Source: Anaeromassilibacillus sp. An172 (GTDB lineage: Bacteria > Bacillota > Clostridia > Oscillospirales > Acutalibacteraceae). From it: a stretch of DNA of 64,000 nucleotides. Of this stretch, positions 28,211 through 36,275 are shown one piece after another. The position numbers were made by a program, and so were the translations under genes. The number at the start of each line of letters is the position of its first letter. The stretch's first letter is position 1. The notes under the pieces are model-generated. The model was not told the origin of the DNA. It did not search any database and worked only from the letters and a program-made list of their open reading frames with translations. The DNA lies in NCBI RefSeq assembly GCF_002160515.1, contig NZ_NFKS01000004.1:62001-126000 (forward strand), given 5' to 3'.

Positions 28211-29659
28211 ATGAAAAATTTGAAAATGCCCCAGAACTTTTTATGGGGAGCGGCTTCGGCTTCTTATCAGATTGAGGGAGCTTATCTGGAGGACGGAAAA
28301 GGCCTTACAAACTGGGATAATTTCGTAAGAATAGAGGGTAAAACCTTTAAGGGAACAACCGGCGATGTGGCTGTTGACCATTATCACAGATACAAAGAGG
28401 ATATCGCCCTTATGGCAGAAGCCGGACTGAAAACCTATAGATTTTCAATAGCATGGGCAAGAATTTTCCCAAACGGCAGAGGAGAAGTAAATAAAAAGGG
28501 TATTGAGTTTTATAACAATATTATAGATGAATGTCTTAAATACTCCATAGAGCCTATGATTACCATATATCACTGGGATTTGCCCCAGGCTTTGGTTGAT
28601 GAATACGGCGGCTGGGAAAGCAGAAAGATTGTTGATGATTTTGTAAACTATGCAACAACACTCTTTAAAGCTTTCGGAAATAAGGTAAAATACTGGATTA
28701 CCTTAAACGAGCAGAATATATTTACATCTCTGGGCTGGCTTACAGCTATGCATCCTCCGGGAAAATTCGACGACCAAAAGACTTTTTATCAGGTAAACCA
28801 CCACGCCAACATGGCTCACGCAAAGACCGTTATTGCCTACAGGGAAATGGGATTTACCGGAATGATAGGCGCAAGCTTTGCCTATACACCTTCTTACGCT
28901 CTCAACTGCGACCCTATAAACGCAATGTCAAAGGTTAACTACGACGATTTAAAAAATTTCTGGTGGATGGATATTTACGCTTACGGAAGATACCCGAAAG
29001 CCGCTATGAAATACTTGCAGGACAGAGGATTTGCCCCTGATATTCAGCAGGGCGATATGGAAATACTCAAAGAAGCCGCTTCAAAAATCAGCTTTATGGG
29101 CGTGAACTACTACCAGTCTTGTGTCTGCGAGTACAATCCTCTTGATGGCGTTACACCTTACGGAACAATGAACACAACAGGCAAAAAGGGAACAGGTGCA
29201 GTTGTGGGAATTCCTGGAGTTTATAAAAATCCGGCAAATACATTCCTTAAAACCACTGACTGGGATTGGACAATAGACCCCAGCGGCTTGAAATACTGCT
29301 GCCGTGAAATCACAAGCAGATATAATCTTCCAATAGTGATTTCTGAAAACGGCTTGGGAGCTTTTGACAAGCAGGAAGAGGACAAGAGCATCCACGACCC
29401 TTACAGAATAGCCTATCTCAAAGAGCATTTAAAGGCTTTGGCTGAAGCTTTGGACGAGGGCTGTGAGGTTATTTCCTACTGCGTGTGGTCATTTACAGAC
29501 CTTTTAAGCTGGCTCAACGGCTATCAGAAGCGTTACGGACTTGTGTATGTTGACCGTGACGAAACAGACAGCGGAAGCCTTGACAGATACAAAAAGGACA
29601 GCTTTTTCTGGTATAAAAAAGTAATAGAATCTCAGGGAAAAGCCCTTTTTGATGAATAA
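28211..29659 (+). CDS. bglA: 6-phospho-beta-glucosidase, GH1
   Basis: 482 residues. Cleaves phosphorylated beta-glucosides delivered by the PTS. Acid/base Glu in TLNEQNI and nucleophile Glu in ISENGLG are present. NGYQKRYGLVYVDRD near the C-terminus carries the Lys/Tyr pair of GH1 enzymes that hold the 6-phosphate. The ATG at 28211 follows GAGGTGA by 5 bases; the GTG at 28202 lies inside that site. Last gene of the operon. Confidence 0.93.
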   Translation: MKNLKMPQNFLWGAASASYQIEGAYLEDGKGLTNWDNFVRIEGKTFKGTTGDVAVDHYHRYKEDIALMAEAGLKTYRFSIAWARIFPNGRGEVNKKGIEFYNNIIDECLKYSIEPMITIYHWDLPQALVDEYGGWESRKIVDDFVNYATTLFKAFGNKVKYWITLNEQNIFTSLGWLTAMHPPGKFDDQKTFYQVNHHANMAHAKTVIAYREMGFTGMIGASFAYTPSYALNCDPINAMSKVNYDDLKNFWWMDIYAYGRYPKAAMKYLQDRGFAPDIQQGDMEILKEAASKISFMGVNYYQSCVCEYNPLDGVTPYGTMNTTGKKGTGAVVGIPGVYKNPANTFLKTTDWDWTIDPSGLKYCCREITSRYNLPIVISENGLGAFDKQEEDKSIHDPYRIAYLKEHLKALAEALDEGCEVISYCVWSFTDLLSWLNGYQKRYGLVYVDRDETDSGSLDRYKKDSFFWYKKVIESQGKALFDE

Positions 29660-29706
29660 GATTTACTCCTTTATCTCTTTCATATATTTCAAACAATCTC
29701 TGAAGA

Positions 29707-29744
29707 AACCCCTGCGCATTTAATGCGCAGGGGTTGGTTTTTTT
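29707..29744 (+). terminator. terminator of the beta-glucoside operon
   Basis: A GC-rich perfect stem of about 13 bp (29707-29735) closely followed by seven T. Confidence 0.92.
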
Positions 29745-29749
29745 ATCAA

Positions 29750-29794
29750 GAGAAAAACACAACCTTTAAGTATAATAATTAAAGGCTGTGTTTT
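29750..29794 (-). terminator. terminator of the 31.0-29.8 kb operon
   Basis: Arms 29754-29769 and 29779-29794 pair with one mismatch in 16; on the minus strand the stem ends in a short U-run. Confidence 0.8.
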
Positions 29795-29806
29795 GTTATA
29801 GTTGAT

Positions 29807-30277
29807 TTAACTGCCGAAATTTAAACTTATTCCATATTTTTCTTCGAGCTTTTCTGCATCCTCAGGATTGAAAATTTCATCTTCCGACGGCGTTTCCCTT
29901 ATAACCAGAATTGCCGGAAGCTGTGAGGTTGAACCCACGGATACAAGGGTTGACTCAGGACCGTAACGATAAATATCACCGGAACAGGACAAAAGTCCTC
30001 CTTTTTCAACTTTGTAGTATTCCATAAAACTGTTTGATGTATAACCGGATTGGTCAATGCTTGTGACTGCCGCTTTGGTTTTTGAGCCTAACTCAGAACC
30101 TATAACCTCTTCGACAGTCATGTCCTCGGGAACTCTGAATGTAATGGCTATTTTACCTGTTTCTGAAAATTCTACGCCCTGTATTCCGGATGATTTTTCA
30201 TCGGAACAACCGGAAAAACAAATTGTTATTGCTATTATTATTGTAAACAAGAGAGTTTTCAAAGCTTTGCTGTTCAT
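29807..30277 (-). CDS. small lipoprotein of unknown function
   Basis: 156 residues from the ATG at 30277, preceded by CGGAGG; an ATG at 30304 has no site. Signal sequence ends in the lipobox CFSGC. The mature part is acidic, with a possible beta-rich domain. No family recognised. Last gene of a three-gene leftward operon. Confidence 0.75.
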   Translation of the reverse strand: MNSKALKTLLFTIIIAITICFSGCSDEKSSGIQGVEFSETGKIAITFRVPEDMTVEEVIGSELGSKTKAAVTSIDQSGYTSNSFMEYYKVEKGGLLSCSGDIYRYGPESTLVSVGSTSQLPAILVIRETPSEDEIFNPEDAEKLEEKYGISLNFGS

Positions 30278-30315
30278 TATTTTCCTCCGATATTTTTGTA
30301 ACAAGAAATATATTT

Positions 30316-30642
30316 TTATACCAGTGGAGCGATTGCTGAACGTGCTTCCTCAAGAATTTTTTTCATTTTTTTCTTAGGAAGCATTGCTACAAAACCGTCA
30401 AGATTTGACTCTCCTGTTATGGCGTCACCCATCCATCCCTGCAAAGTTATCTCTGTTTTTGAGAAAATTATTCCGAAATTCTGCTGTTTAAGTACAACAC
30501 CGTCGCCTTTTGACCAGCACTGTTCACCTTTTATAATTTTTTCCTTATAGCCGTTTGAAGAAACTATACGGGCAAACACGTTTTGCACTGCATTTACATC
30601 GTAGTCTTTGGTTACACGAATAGTAATACTTGTTCTTGGCAT
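30316..30642 (-). CDS. small cytoplasmic protein of unknown function
   Basis: 108 residues from the ATG at 30642 (CAGGTGA site); in-frame codons further up lack a site. Basic C-terminal helix (LPKKKMKKILEEARSAI). Pattern TSITIRVTKDYDVNAVQNVFARIV followed by strands suggests a small alpha-beta fold. No signal peptide. No family recognised. Lies between a lipoprotein gene and a membrane protein gene in one operon. Confidence 0.7.
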   Translation of the reverse strand: MPRTSITIRVTKDYDVNAVQNVFARIVSSNGYKEKIIKGEQCWSKGDGVVLKQQNFGIIFSKTEITLQGWMGDAITGESNLDGFVAMLPKKKMKKILEEARSAIAPLV

Positions 30643-30691
30643 AATAATCACCTGCTGAATATTGTCAGCTTAATTCCTTTCTTATTAAATT

Positions 30692-31045
30692 TTATTTTAA
30701 TTTGTGGTTACATTTCGGACAGTATTCGCTGTCTCTTGTGGTTTTACAGTTACATACTGGACATGAAATAAAGTTTACTCTTCCGTTTCCTACATCGCTC
30801 ATATCCTGTACATTTTTGGAATAGTAAATTTTGCTTACAATCATCAGAAGCAGTATGATTATTCCGATTATGAGCATGCCTATTCCTATGTATTTTGTTA
30901 TAATTACCCCTGCTTCATATTCTGTATAGGGAAGTCTGAATGTATATCCTCTTGCTGTGCTCATTTCTATATTGGTAATAATGATATTTATAAAGCCAAT
31001 AAAAGTCATAAGTGCGCCTATAATAAAACCAATAATCTTTTTCAT
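30692..31045 (-). CDS. two-helix membrane protein with C-terminal zinc ribbon
   Basis: 117 residues from the ATG at 31045, preceded by GGAGGGGGTGAG. Membrane helices at about 5-25 and 50-75 flank a short outside loop; the cytoplasmic tail ends in CPVCNCKT and CPKCNHK, a zinc ribbon. First gene of a three-gene operon behind a perfect consensus promoter. Function unknown. Confidence 0.8.
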   Translation of the reverse strand: MKKIIGFIIGALMTFIGFINIIITNIEMSTARGYTFRLPYTEYEAGVIITKYIGIGMLIIGIIILLLMIVSKIYYSKNVQDMSDVGNGRVNFISCPVCNCKTTRDSEYCPKCNHKLK

Positions 31046-31071
31046 AAACTCACCCCCTCCCATTTGTAAAA

Positions 31072-31100
31072 ATTATAGTACAAAAAGGTATTAGTGTCAA
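31072..31100 (-). promoter_or_regulatory. perfect consensus promoter of the three-gene operon
   Basis: Minus-strand TTGACA (31095-31100), 17-bp spacer, TATAAT (31072-31077), 27 bases upstream of the ATG. Confidence 0.9.
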
Positions 31101-31125
31101 TACCTTTAGTGCTTATTTAGTGCTC
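31084..31125. promoter_or_regulatory. candidate operator between the operon and the XRE gene
   Basis: AAAGGTATT (31084-31092) and AATACCTTT (31099-31107) form a perfect inverted repeat across the -35 region, followed by two direct copies of TTTAGTGCT. Placement suits repression by the divergent XRE protein. Confidence 0.6.
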
Positions 31126-31200
31126 TAAAGGTCGTTGAATGACGGATAGAAGTATATTAGGATATAAATATATAGCCTATAGTGCAGAAAGGCGGTTTAT

Positions 31201-31539
31201 ATGGAGAGAGAAGATATAGCCAAAAATCTTGGCAATAATATAAAAAGGTTTCGTTTAGAAAAGGGATTCAGTCAGGAAAATTTAGCTTTGCGTGCCGGTA
31301 TTCATCCGGCTTATTTGGGACGTCTGGAAAGAGGGGAAAAGTGTCCCACTTTGGACACGGTTTTTAAAATCTGTGACGCTCTTTCAGTTCCTGTGGCTGA
31401 CATTATTACTTTTTCCGAAAAGGAGAACAAGTCTGAGGGAGATAAAAAGACTGTGGAAGAAATCCTTGAAAAGCTTCCTAAATCTAAACAGGACAAGCTT
31501 TTGGATATAATAAAAAATATTGCAGAGCTTATGGAATAA
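31201..31539 (+). CDS. XRE-family transcriptional regulator
   Basis: 112 residues. Helix-turn-helix at about 12-66 (RLEKGFSQENLALRAGIHPAYLGRLERG) and a charged helical tail. AAAGGCGG site before the ATG. Diverges from the 31.0-29.8 kb operon across a 155-base region with an inverted repeat, so it is the likely regulator of that operon. Effector unknown. Confidence 0.88.
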   Translation: MEREDIAKNLGNNIKRFRLEKGFSQENLALRAGIHPAYLGRLERGEKCPTLDTVFKICDALSVPVADIITFSEKENKSEGDKKTVEEILEKLPKSKQDKLLDIIKNIAELME

Positions 31540-31587
31540 AAAAGGTCAAATGGATTGGAATTAACTTTCCTTTCCATTTGACCTTTT
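31540..31587. terminator. bidirectional terminator between convergent XRE genes
   Basis: A 15-bp perfect stem (31540-31554 with 31573-31587) with A-run and T-run inside its ends; it can serve both convergent genes. Confidence 0.85.
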
Positions 31588-31592
31588 AAATA

Positions 31593-31910
31593 TTATTTAT
31601 TTTTTTCTTTAAGTCTTTTCGCCATGGATAAAAGCACCTCTAAGTCCTCTTTTTCCAAGGATAAAGATATATTGTAAAGTTCACGGACAAGCTGTGGGTC
31701 CTTTGTTTCCTCGTCAAAAAATTCCTTTGGGGTTACTCCCAAGTATTCGCAGATATACAGAAACTCGGATAGAGAGGGGAGAGCTCTGCCTGCCGATATA
31801 CTCTGTACATAGCTTTTGCTGTGTCCTAAATCAAGGCTCATTTTATATTCGGATATACCCTTTTTAGTCCGCAGGATTGATATTCTGTCACGGATAAATT
31901 TATCATTCAT
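31593..31910 (-). CDS. XRE-family transcriptional regulator
   Basis: 105 residues from the ATG at 31910, which follows GAGGTGATAGGA; an upstream start at 31934 has no better site. Helix-turn-helix at about 5-60 (ISEYKMSLDLGHSKSYVQSI, a less basic recognition helix), then a helical tail similar in length to the convergent regulator. Target unknown. Confidence 0.85.
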   Translation of the reverse strand: MNDKFIRDRISILRTKKGISEYKMSLDLGHSKSYVQSISAGRALPSLSEFLYICEYLGVTPKEFFDEETKDPQLVRELYNISLSLEKEDLEVLLSMAKRLKEKNK

Positions 31911-31933
31911 TCCTATCACCTCATATAAACACA

Positions 31934-31960
31934 AAAGACTGCGGATTTTCCGCAGTCTTT
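31934..31960 (-). terminator. terminator after the acyl-CoA synthetase gene
   Basis: A 12-bp perfect stem AAAGACTGCGGA with its complement (31934-31945, 31949-31960), followed on the minus strand by a broken U-run; it ends just before the ribosome binding site of the next gene. Confidence 0.8.
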
Positions 31961-31981
31961 TATATTTTATTTAATGAAAAA

Positions 31982-33625
31982 TCAGGCTTTTTTATCTCCA
32001 CGGATTTCTGTTCTTCTGATTTTTCCGCTGATTGTCTTAGGAAGTTCGTCTACGAACTCTACAACTCTCGGATACTTATAAGGTGCAGTGTTGACCTTTA
32101 CATACTGCTGGATTTCCTTTTTAAGCTCTTCGCTCGGTGTGTAGCCCTTTGCAAGAACGATTGTTGCCTTTACAATCTGGCCTCTGATTGGGTCAGGTAC
32201 GCCTGTGATTGCACATTCAAGACAGCATGGGTGTTCCATGATAACAGATTCAATCTCAAACGGTCCTATACGATAACCTGATGACTTGATGATGTCGTCT
32301 GTTCTTCCCACATACCAGAAATAGCCGTCCTCGTCTTTCCATGCGGTGTCGCCTGTGTGGTAGATGTTGTTGTCCCAAACTGTTTTTGTAAGCTCCGGAT
32401 TTTCATAATATCCGTCAAACATACCACATGGCTTGCCCTTGTCTGTTCTCAAAACAATTTCACCTACGGAACCTGTTGGAACGCTGTTGCCGTCGTAATC
32501 GATAAGGTCGATATTATATGCAGGTGACGGCTTGCCCATTGAGCCTGGCTTTGGTGTTGTTCCAACCATGTTGAACAGTGTAAGAGTTGTTTCTGTCTGA
32601 CCGAAGCCCTCCATAAGCTTCAAGCCTGTTGACTGCAAGAACTTGTTGTAAACCTCAGGGTTCAAAGGCTCACCTGCAACAGTTGCGTGCTTTATAGATG
32701 AAAGGTCGTACTTATCCAAATCTTCCTTGATGAAGAATCTGTACATTGTAGGCGGTGCGCAGAATGTGGTTATGTTGTATTTTGCGAACAATGGCAAAAG
32801 CTCGGCAGGTGTAAACTTGTTAAAGTCACATACGAAAATTCCTGCTTCCATAAACCACTGACCGTAAAGCTTACCCCACATGGCTTTCATCCAGCCTGTG
32901 TCGGAGATAGTCAGGTGAAGTCCGTCAGGAATTACATTGTGCCAGTATTTTGCTGTTACAATGTGGCCGATTGGATAGGTGTGGTCGTGCCATACCATCT
33001 TTGGCATTCCTGTTGTACCTGATGTAAAATACAGAAGCATTGGGTTTGTTGCGAGTGTTTCGATTCTGTCCATTGTGTCAGGATATTTTTCCAGCTCACT
33101 GTCAAAATCTGTCCATCCCTCGTGGCTGCCCTTTACGGAAATTTTTACCTTAACTGTAGGTGAGTCAGGCAATGCTGATTCAACATGCTCTATAACGTCG
33201 CCGTCTGTAGTGGCGATTATGCCCTTTACATGGGCTGCGTTAAATCTGTAAACATAGTCCTTCTTTGTGAGAAGATTTGTTGCAGGAATTCCTACAGCTC
33301 CGATTTTATGAAGACCTAAAACACAGAACCAGAACTGGTAATGTCTTTTAAGTACAAGTACAACTGTGTCGCCACGTCCAATTCCCAAAGAAGTGAACAT
33401 ATTTGCAGCCATTGTGCTGTATCTTGAAATATCGCCGAAAGTAAAGGTCTTATCGTTGCCAAAATCGTCTGTCCAGAGCATTGCACGTCTCTGTGGCTCT
33501 GCCTTTGCTATTTCGTCGATTACATCATATGCAAAGTTAAAGTTTTCCCCGTATACGGGCTGGAAATCTACCAATTTACCGTCAAAGAAAGTTTCACGGC
33601 AAAATTTCTGGTGTATATTTATCAT
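31982..33625 (-). CDS. AMP-forming acyl-CoA synthetase (medium-chain/ACSM-like)
   Basis: 547 residues. P-loop YFTSGTTGMPKMV, GFGQTETT, YHTGDTAWKDEDGYFWYVGRTDD and the A10 lysine motif KTISGKIRRTEIR mark the ANL superfamily. Overall layout is closest to medium-chain or aromatic acyl-CoA ligases. An AGAGGT site precedes the ATG. Follows the XRE-cupin gene by 36 bases, so both are probably one transcript and the regulator senses the acid or its CoA ester. Exact substrate not assignable by eye. Confidence 0.88.
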   Translation of the reverse strand: MINIHQKFCRETFFDGKLVDFQPVYGENFNFAYDVIDEIAKAEPQRRAMLWTDDFGNDKTFTFGDISRYSTMAANMFTSLGIGRGDTVVLVLKRHYQFWFCVLGLHKIGAVGIPATNLLTKKDYVYRFNAAHVKGIIATTDGDVIEHVESALPDSPTVKVKISVKGSHEGWTDFDSELEKYPDTMDRIETLATNPMLLYFTSGTTGMPKMVWHDHTYPIGHIVTAKYWHNVIPDGLHLTISDTGWMKAMWGKLYGQWFMEAGIFVCDFNKFTPAELLPLFAKYNITTFCAPPTMYRFFIKEDLDKYDLSSIKHATVAGEPLNPEVYNKFLQSTGLKLMEGFGQTETTLTLFNMVGTTPKPGSMGKPSPAYNIDLIDYDGNSVPTGSVGEIVLRTDKGKPCGMFDGYYENPELTKTVWDNNIYHTGDTAWKDEDGYFWYVGRTDDIIKSSGYRIGPFEIESVIMEHPCCLECAITGVPDPIRGQIVKATIVLAKGYTPSEELKKEIQQYVKVNTAPYKYPRVVEFVDELPKTISGKIRRTEIRGDKKA

Positions 33626-33661
33626 GTTTACTTGATACCTCTTTTTGTTTATTTAAAAGAC

Positions 33662-34246
33662 TTACTTGTTTTCTTTGTTTGGGCCGTGGATTGTGATTGC
33701 AAGGAATACACATTCTTCTCCGCCTGTTGCTATCATTCCGTGGTCCTCAGCGGAATTGTAGTAAACGCTGTCGCCTGCGTTGAGAATTTCTGTCTGTCCG
33801 CAGAACTGACATTTAAGAGAACCGCTTATAATATAGTCGAACTCCTGACCGGCATGTCTTGACATAATAATAGGCTTGTCCTGCTCTTCTTCAATATACG
33901 GAGCTTTTACAAGAAAACATTCCGCAAGCTTGTTTTTGAAACGGTAGCCGAGATGCTCATACTTAAATCCCTTACGGCGTGTAATGTTGAGGCCCTTGCC
34001 TTTTCTTACAACGCAGTATCTGGAAAGGTGAGGATTTTCTCCTGTGAGAAGCTCTACTATGTCAACTCCAAGCTTTGCAGCTACATTGTTGAGGAAAGTA
34101 AAGCTCAAGTCGCATGTTCCTGATTCATATTCAAGATATTTTTCCAAAGGAACATTTACAGCTTCGGCAACTTCTTCGGGTGTGTAGTCGCTGAGTTCTC
34201 TCAGGCCTTTAATTCGCTCTGCTATTTCAATAATACTTGTATCCAT
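33662..34246 (-). CDS. XRE-cupin transcriptional regulator
   Basis: 194 residues: helix-turn-helix at about 10-70, a linker, and a C-terminal cupin barrel (about 125-190; SRHAGQEFDYIISGSLKC and LNAGDSVYYNSAEDHGM with metal-ligand type His/Glu). CGGAGGG site before the ATG. First gene before the acyl-CoA synthetase; its promoter spacer holds a palindrome. Confidence 0.9.
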   Translation of the reverse strand: MDTSIIEIAERIKGLRELSDYTPEEVAEAVNVPLEKYLEYESGTCDLSFTFLNNVAAKLGVDIVELLTGENPHLSRYCVVRKGKGLNITRRKGFKYEHLGYRFKNKLAECFLVKAPYIEEEQDKPIIMSRHAGQEFDYIISGSLKCQFCGQTEILNAGDSVYYNSAEDHGMIATGGEECVFLAITIHGPNKENK

Positions 34247-34297
34247 AATATCCCTCCGTCGGTAAAATAGTCTATATTTGTAAATATTGTCTTTTTA

Positions 34298-34326
34298 AGT
34301 ATATATCACCTGTGTTCAGGTGTCAA
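34298..34326 (-). promoter_or_regulatory. promoter and operator of the cupin regulator-acyl-CoA synthetase operon
   Basis: Minus-strand TTGACA (34321-34326), 17-bp spacer, TATACT (34298-34303). CACCTG-TGTT-CAGGTG (34307-34322) is a perfect 6+6 palindrome filling the spacer, well placed for repression by the encoded regulator. Confidence 0.82.
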
Positions 34327-34465
34327 GCTAATTTCTCAAAACTTGGAATGAATTTATGCATAAAAATACAAATAAGGTGAATAATTCACGTTAATTCAAG
34401 GAATACTGTGTATATTTACATAATGTATGGATTTTTGCGCTGTTTTACATATAATAAAATAGTGT

Positions 34466-34494
34466 TTGATTATATGGGCTTGTTCTGATATAAT
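34466..34494 (+). promoter_or_regulatory. promoter of the transglutaminase-dockerin gene
   Basis: TTGATT (34466-34471), 17-bp spacer, TATAAT (34489-34494), 40 bases before the TTG start. Confidence 0.75.
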
Positions 34495-34534
34495 AAAGGT
34501 AATTTATAGAATTTAAAACAAAGGAGGAATTTTT

Positions 34535-36088
34535 TTGAAGTTAAGAAAAAGATTTATATCTGCTTTTCTTTCACTGTGCATGGTTATTTCTTTGGCTTCC
34601 GTGGCTGTCAGTGCTCAGGAAGAAGAGGAGATTTCTTATGCAACAAGCGAATATATCACATTTTCAAATCCTGACGATGACAATATCGGCGAAATAGTAG
34701 AGGATTTGTATGAAGCAAAAATGACTGTAATTTCCGGTCTTGAATCCTTGCAGAGAAAAATCGATGTGCGAGGCATGGGAGTTACAAGAGATGTTGTTCA
34801 GGATTTCTACATGAGTATTCTCTTTGATAATCCTCAGTTTTTCTACGTATTTACTTATTTGAAGTATGGATATGTAGGAGATGAAGTTCTTTATATTTAC
34901 CCTCAGTATATCACATCAAATAAAAATCCCGGTGAGGATACAGATGAGGAAATAGCTAAGCAGAATATTGAAATCGGCAAAATGCAGGAGGCTTTTGATA
35001 GAAATACTCAGCAGCTTTTGTCAAGCGTAGATGAGTCTATGACCGATGAGGAAAAGCTTCTTGCTCTTCATGATGCATTGGTTTGTCATGTATCATACAG
35101 CAAAGAAAGCACTGGAAAATATAAAAACTCAATTTACACCGCTTACGGAGCTATCGTAGAGGGCACAGGCGTTTGTCAGTCCTATGCACTGGCTTATGAG
35201 TACCTTGTAAGACTTGCCGGAATACAGGATATTCACATTGTTTCAAATACAATTCATTCATGGAATATGGTTAAGCTTGACGGCAACTGGTACCATATTG
35301 ATGCGACCTTTGATGACCCGGTAAGCGATGTTAACGGAAGAGTGCTGCATAAGTATTTCTTAATCAGCGACAAGAAGCTTTCAGAAAACGACAGCAGTGA
35401 AAGCCATGGAACATGGGCTCCAAATTATTCAGCAGAAAGCACAAAATACGACAGCGGCGATTATTACTGGCTTGATACCGAGTCCCAGGTAATATTTGAC
35501 GGCGGAAAAATTTACTATGTGGATATGTCAAGCAATACGTCTGCCGGAAGTAAGATGGGAATTATTACACAGATAGACGAAAGTGGAAAGAAAACCCAGC
35601 TTGCAAAAACCGAAGACCTCTGGAGTGCCGGAACAGGTTTCTATGCAGGAAATTATACAAGACTTTTTAAAGAAGGGGATTACCTCTACTTTAATAATTC
35701 AACCACTGTTATGAGAGTCAATGTAAATGACTGCAAGCAGGAGGTTGTCTACACGCTTCCGGATGATATCAAAGAATCAAACTGCATTTACGGACTTAAA
35801 AAAGGTGACAATACAATTTACATTGGATACGGAAAAACACCTACCAGTGTTATGACAATTGTTGAATACAAATACGATTTCAACAGCGGTACAACTCCTA
35901 AATATGAAATGGGAGATGTGAACCATGATAATATTTTAAGCATTGCAGACGTAACAGCGGTTCAAAGTTATATTGCGGGAAACAGTGTAGAAATTGATAT
36001 TTCCCTTGCAGATATGGACAAAGACAGCTTGATTACAATCGGTGACTGTACAGCCATTCAAAAGATTATCGCAGGAATGGCGGCTTAA
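34535..36088 (+). CDS. secreted transglutaminase-like protein with dockerin
   Basis: 517 residues. TTG start, 7 bases after AAGGAGG. Signal peptide 1-27 (AVSA-QEEE). A helical region (45-195) precedes a transglutaminase-like cysteine protease fold with Cys214 (GTGVCQSYALAYEYL), His241 (TIHSWN) and Asp256 (WYHIDATFDDP). A WD/beta-strand-like region (300-440; repeated strands such as GGKIYYVDMSSNT) follows. The C-terminus is a dockerin (GDVNHDNILSIADVTAVQSYI and DMDKDSLITIGDCTAIQKII). The enzyme part may act as a peptidase or cross-linker; activity is not known for this subfamily. Exported and probably docked to a scaffoldin. Confidence 0.9.
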   Translation: MKLRKRFISAFLSLCMVISLASVAVSAQEEEEISYATSEYITFSNPDDDNIGEIVEDLYEAKMTVISGLESLQRKIDVRGMGVTRDVVQDFYMSILFDNPQFFYVFTYLKYGYVGDEVLYIYPQYITSNKNPGEDTDEEIAKQNIEIGKMQEAFDRNTQQLLSSVDESMTDEEKLLALHDALVCHVSYSKESTGKYKNSIYTAYGAIVEGTGVCQSYALAYEYLVRLAGIQDIHIVSNTIHSWNMVKLDGNWYHIDATFDDPVSDVNGRVLHKYFLISDKKLSENDSSESHGTWAPNYSAESTKYDSGDYYWLDTESQVIFDGGKIYYVDMSSNTSAGSKMGIITQIDESGKKTQLAKTEDLWSAGTGFYAGNYTRLFKEGDYLYFNNSTTVMRVNVNDCKQEVVYTLPDDIKESNCIYGLKKGDNTIYIGYGKTPTSVMTIVEYKYDFNSGTTPKYEMGDVNHDNILSIADVTAVQSYIAGNSVEIDISLADMDKDSLITIGDCTAIQKIIAGMAA

Positions 36089-36102
36089 CAATCTAATAAT
36101 CG

Positions 36103-36135
36103 ACGGGCAGGAGATGAAAATCTTGTCCGTTTTTT
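36103..36135 (+). terminator. terminator after the transglutaminase-like gene
   Basis: About ten pairs between 36103-36113 and 36121-36130 (some G-T), then six T. Confidence 0.8.
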
Positions 36136-36200
36136 ATTTGTATGAATAATTGATTATAGCGGTTGATAAAATATTAACTTGTTGAATTATCATAAAAGTA

Positions 36201-36229
36201 TTGAAAAATACATAAATAAATGGTACAAT
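36201..36229 (+). promoter_or_regulatory. promoter of the discoidin-LRR-dockerin gene
   Basis: TTGAAA (36201-36206), 17-bp spacer, TACAAT (36224-36229). Confidence 0.65.
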
Positions 36230-36275
36230 TTTATATGTAAGCTTTAACAGATAATAAAAAAGGAGTTGATATTTG

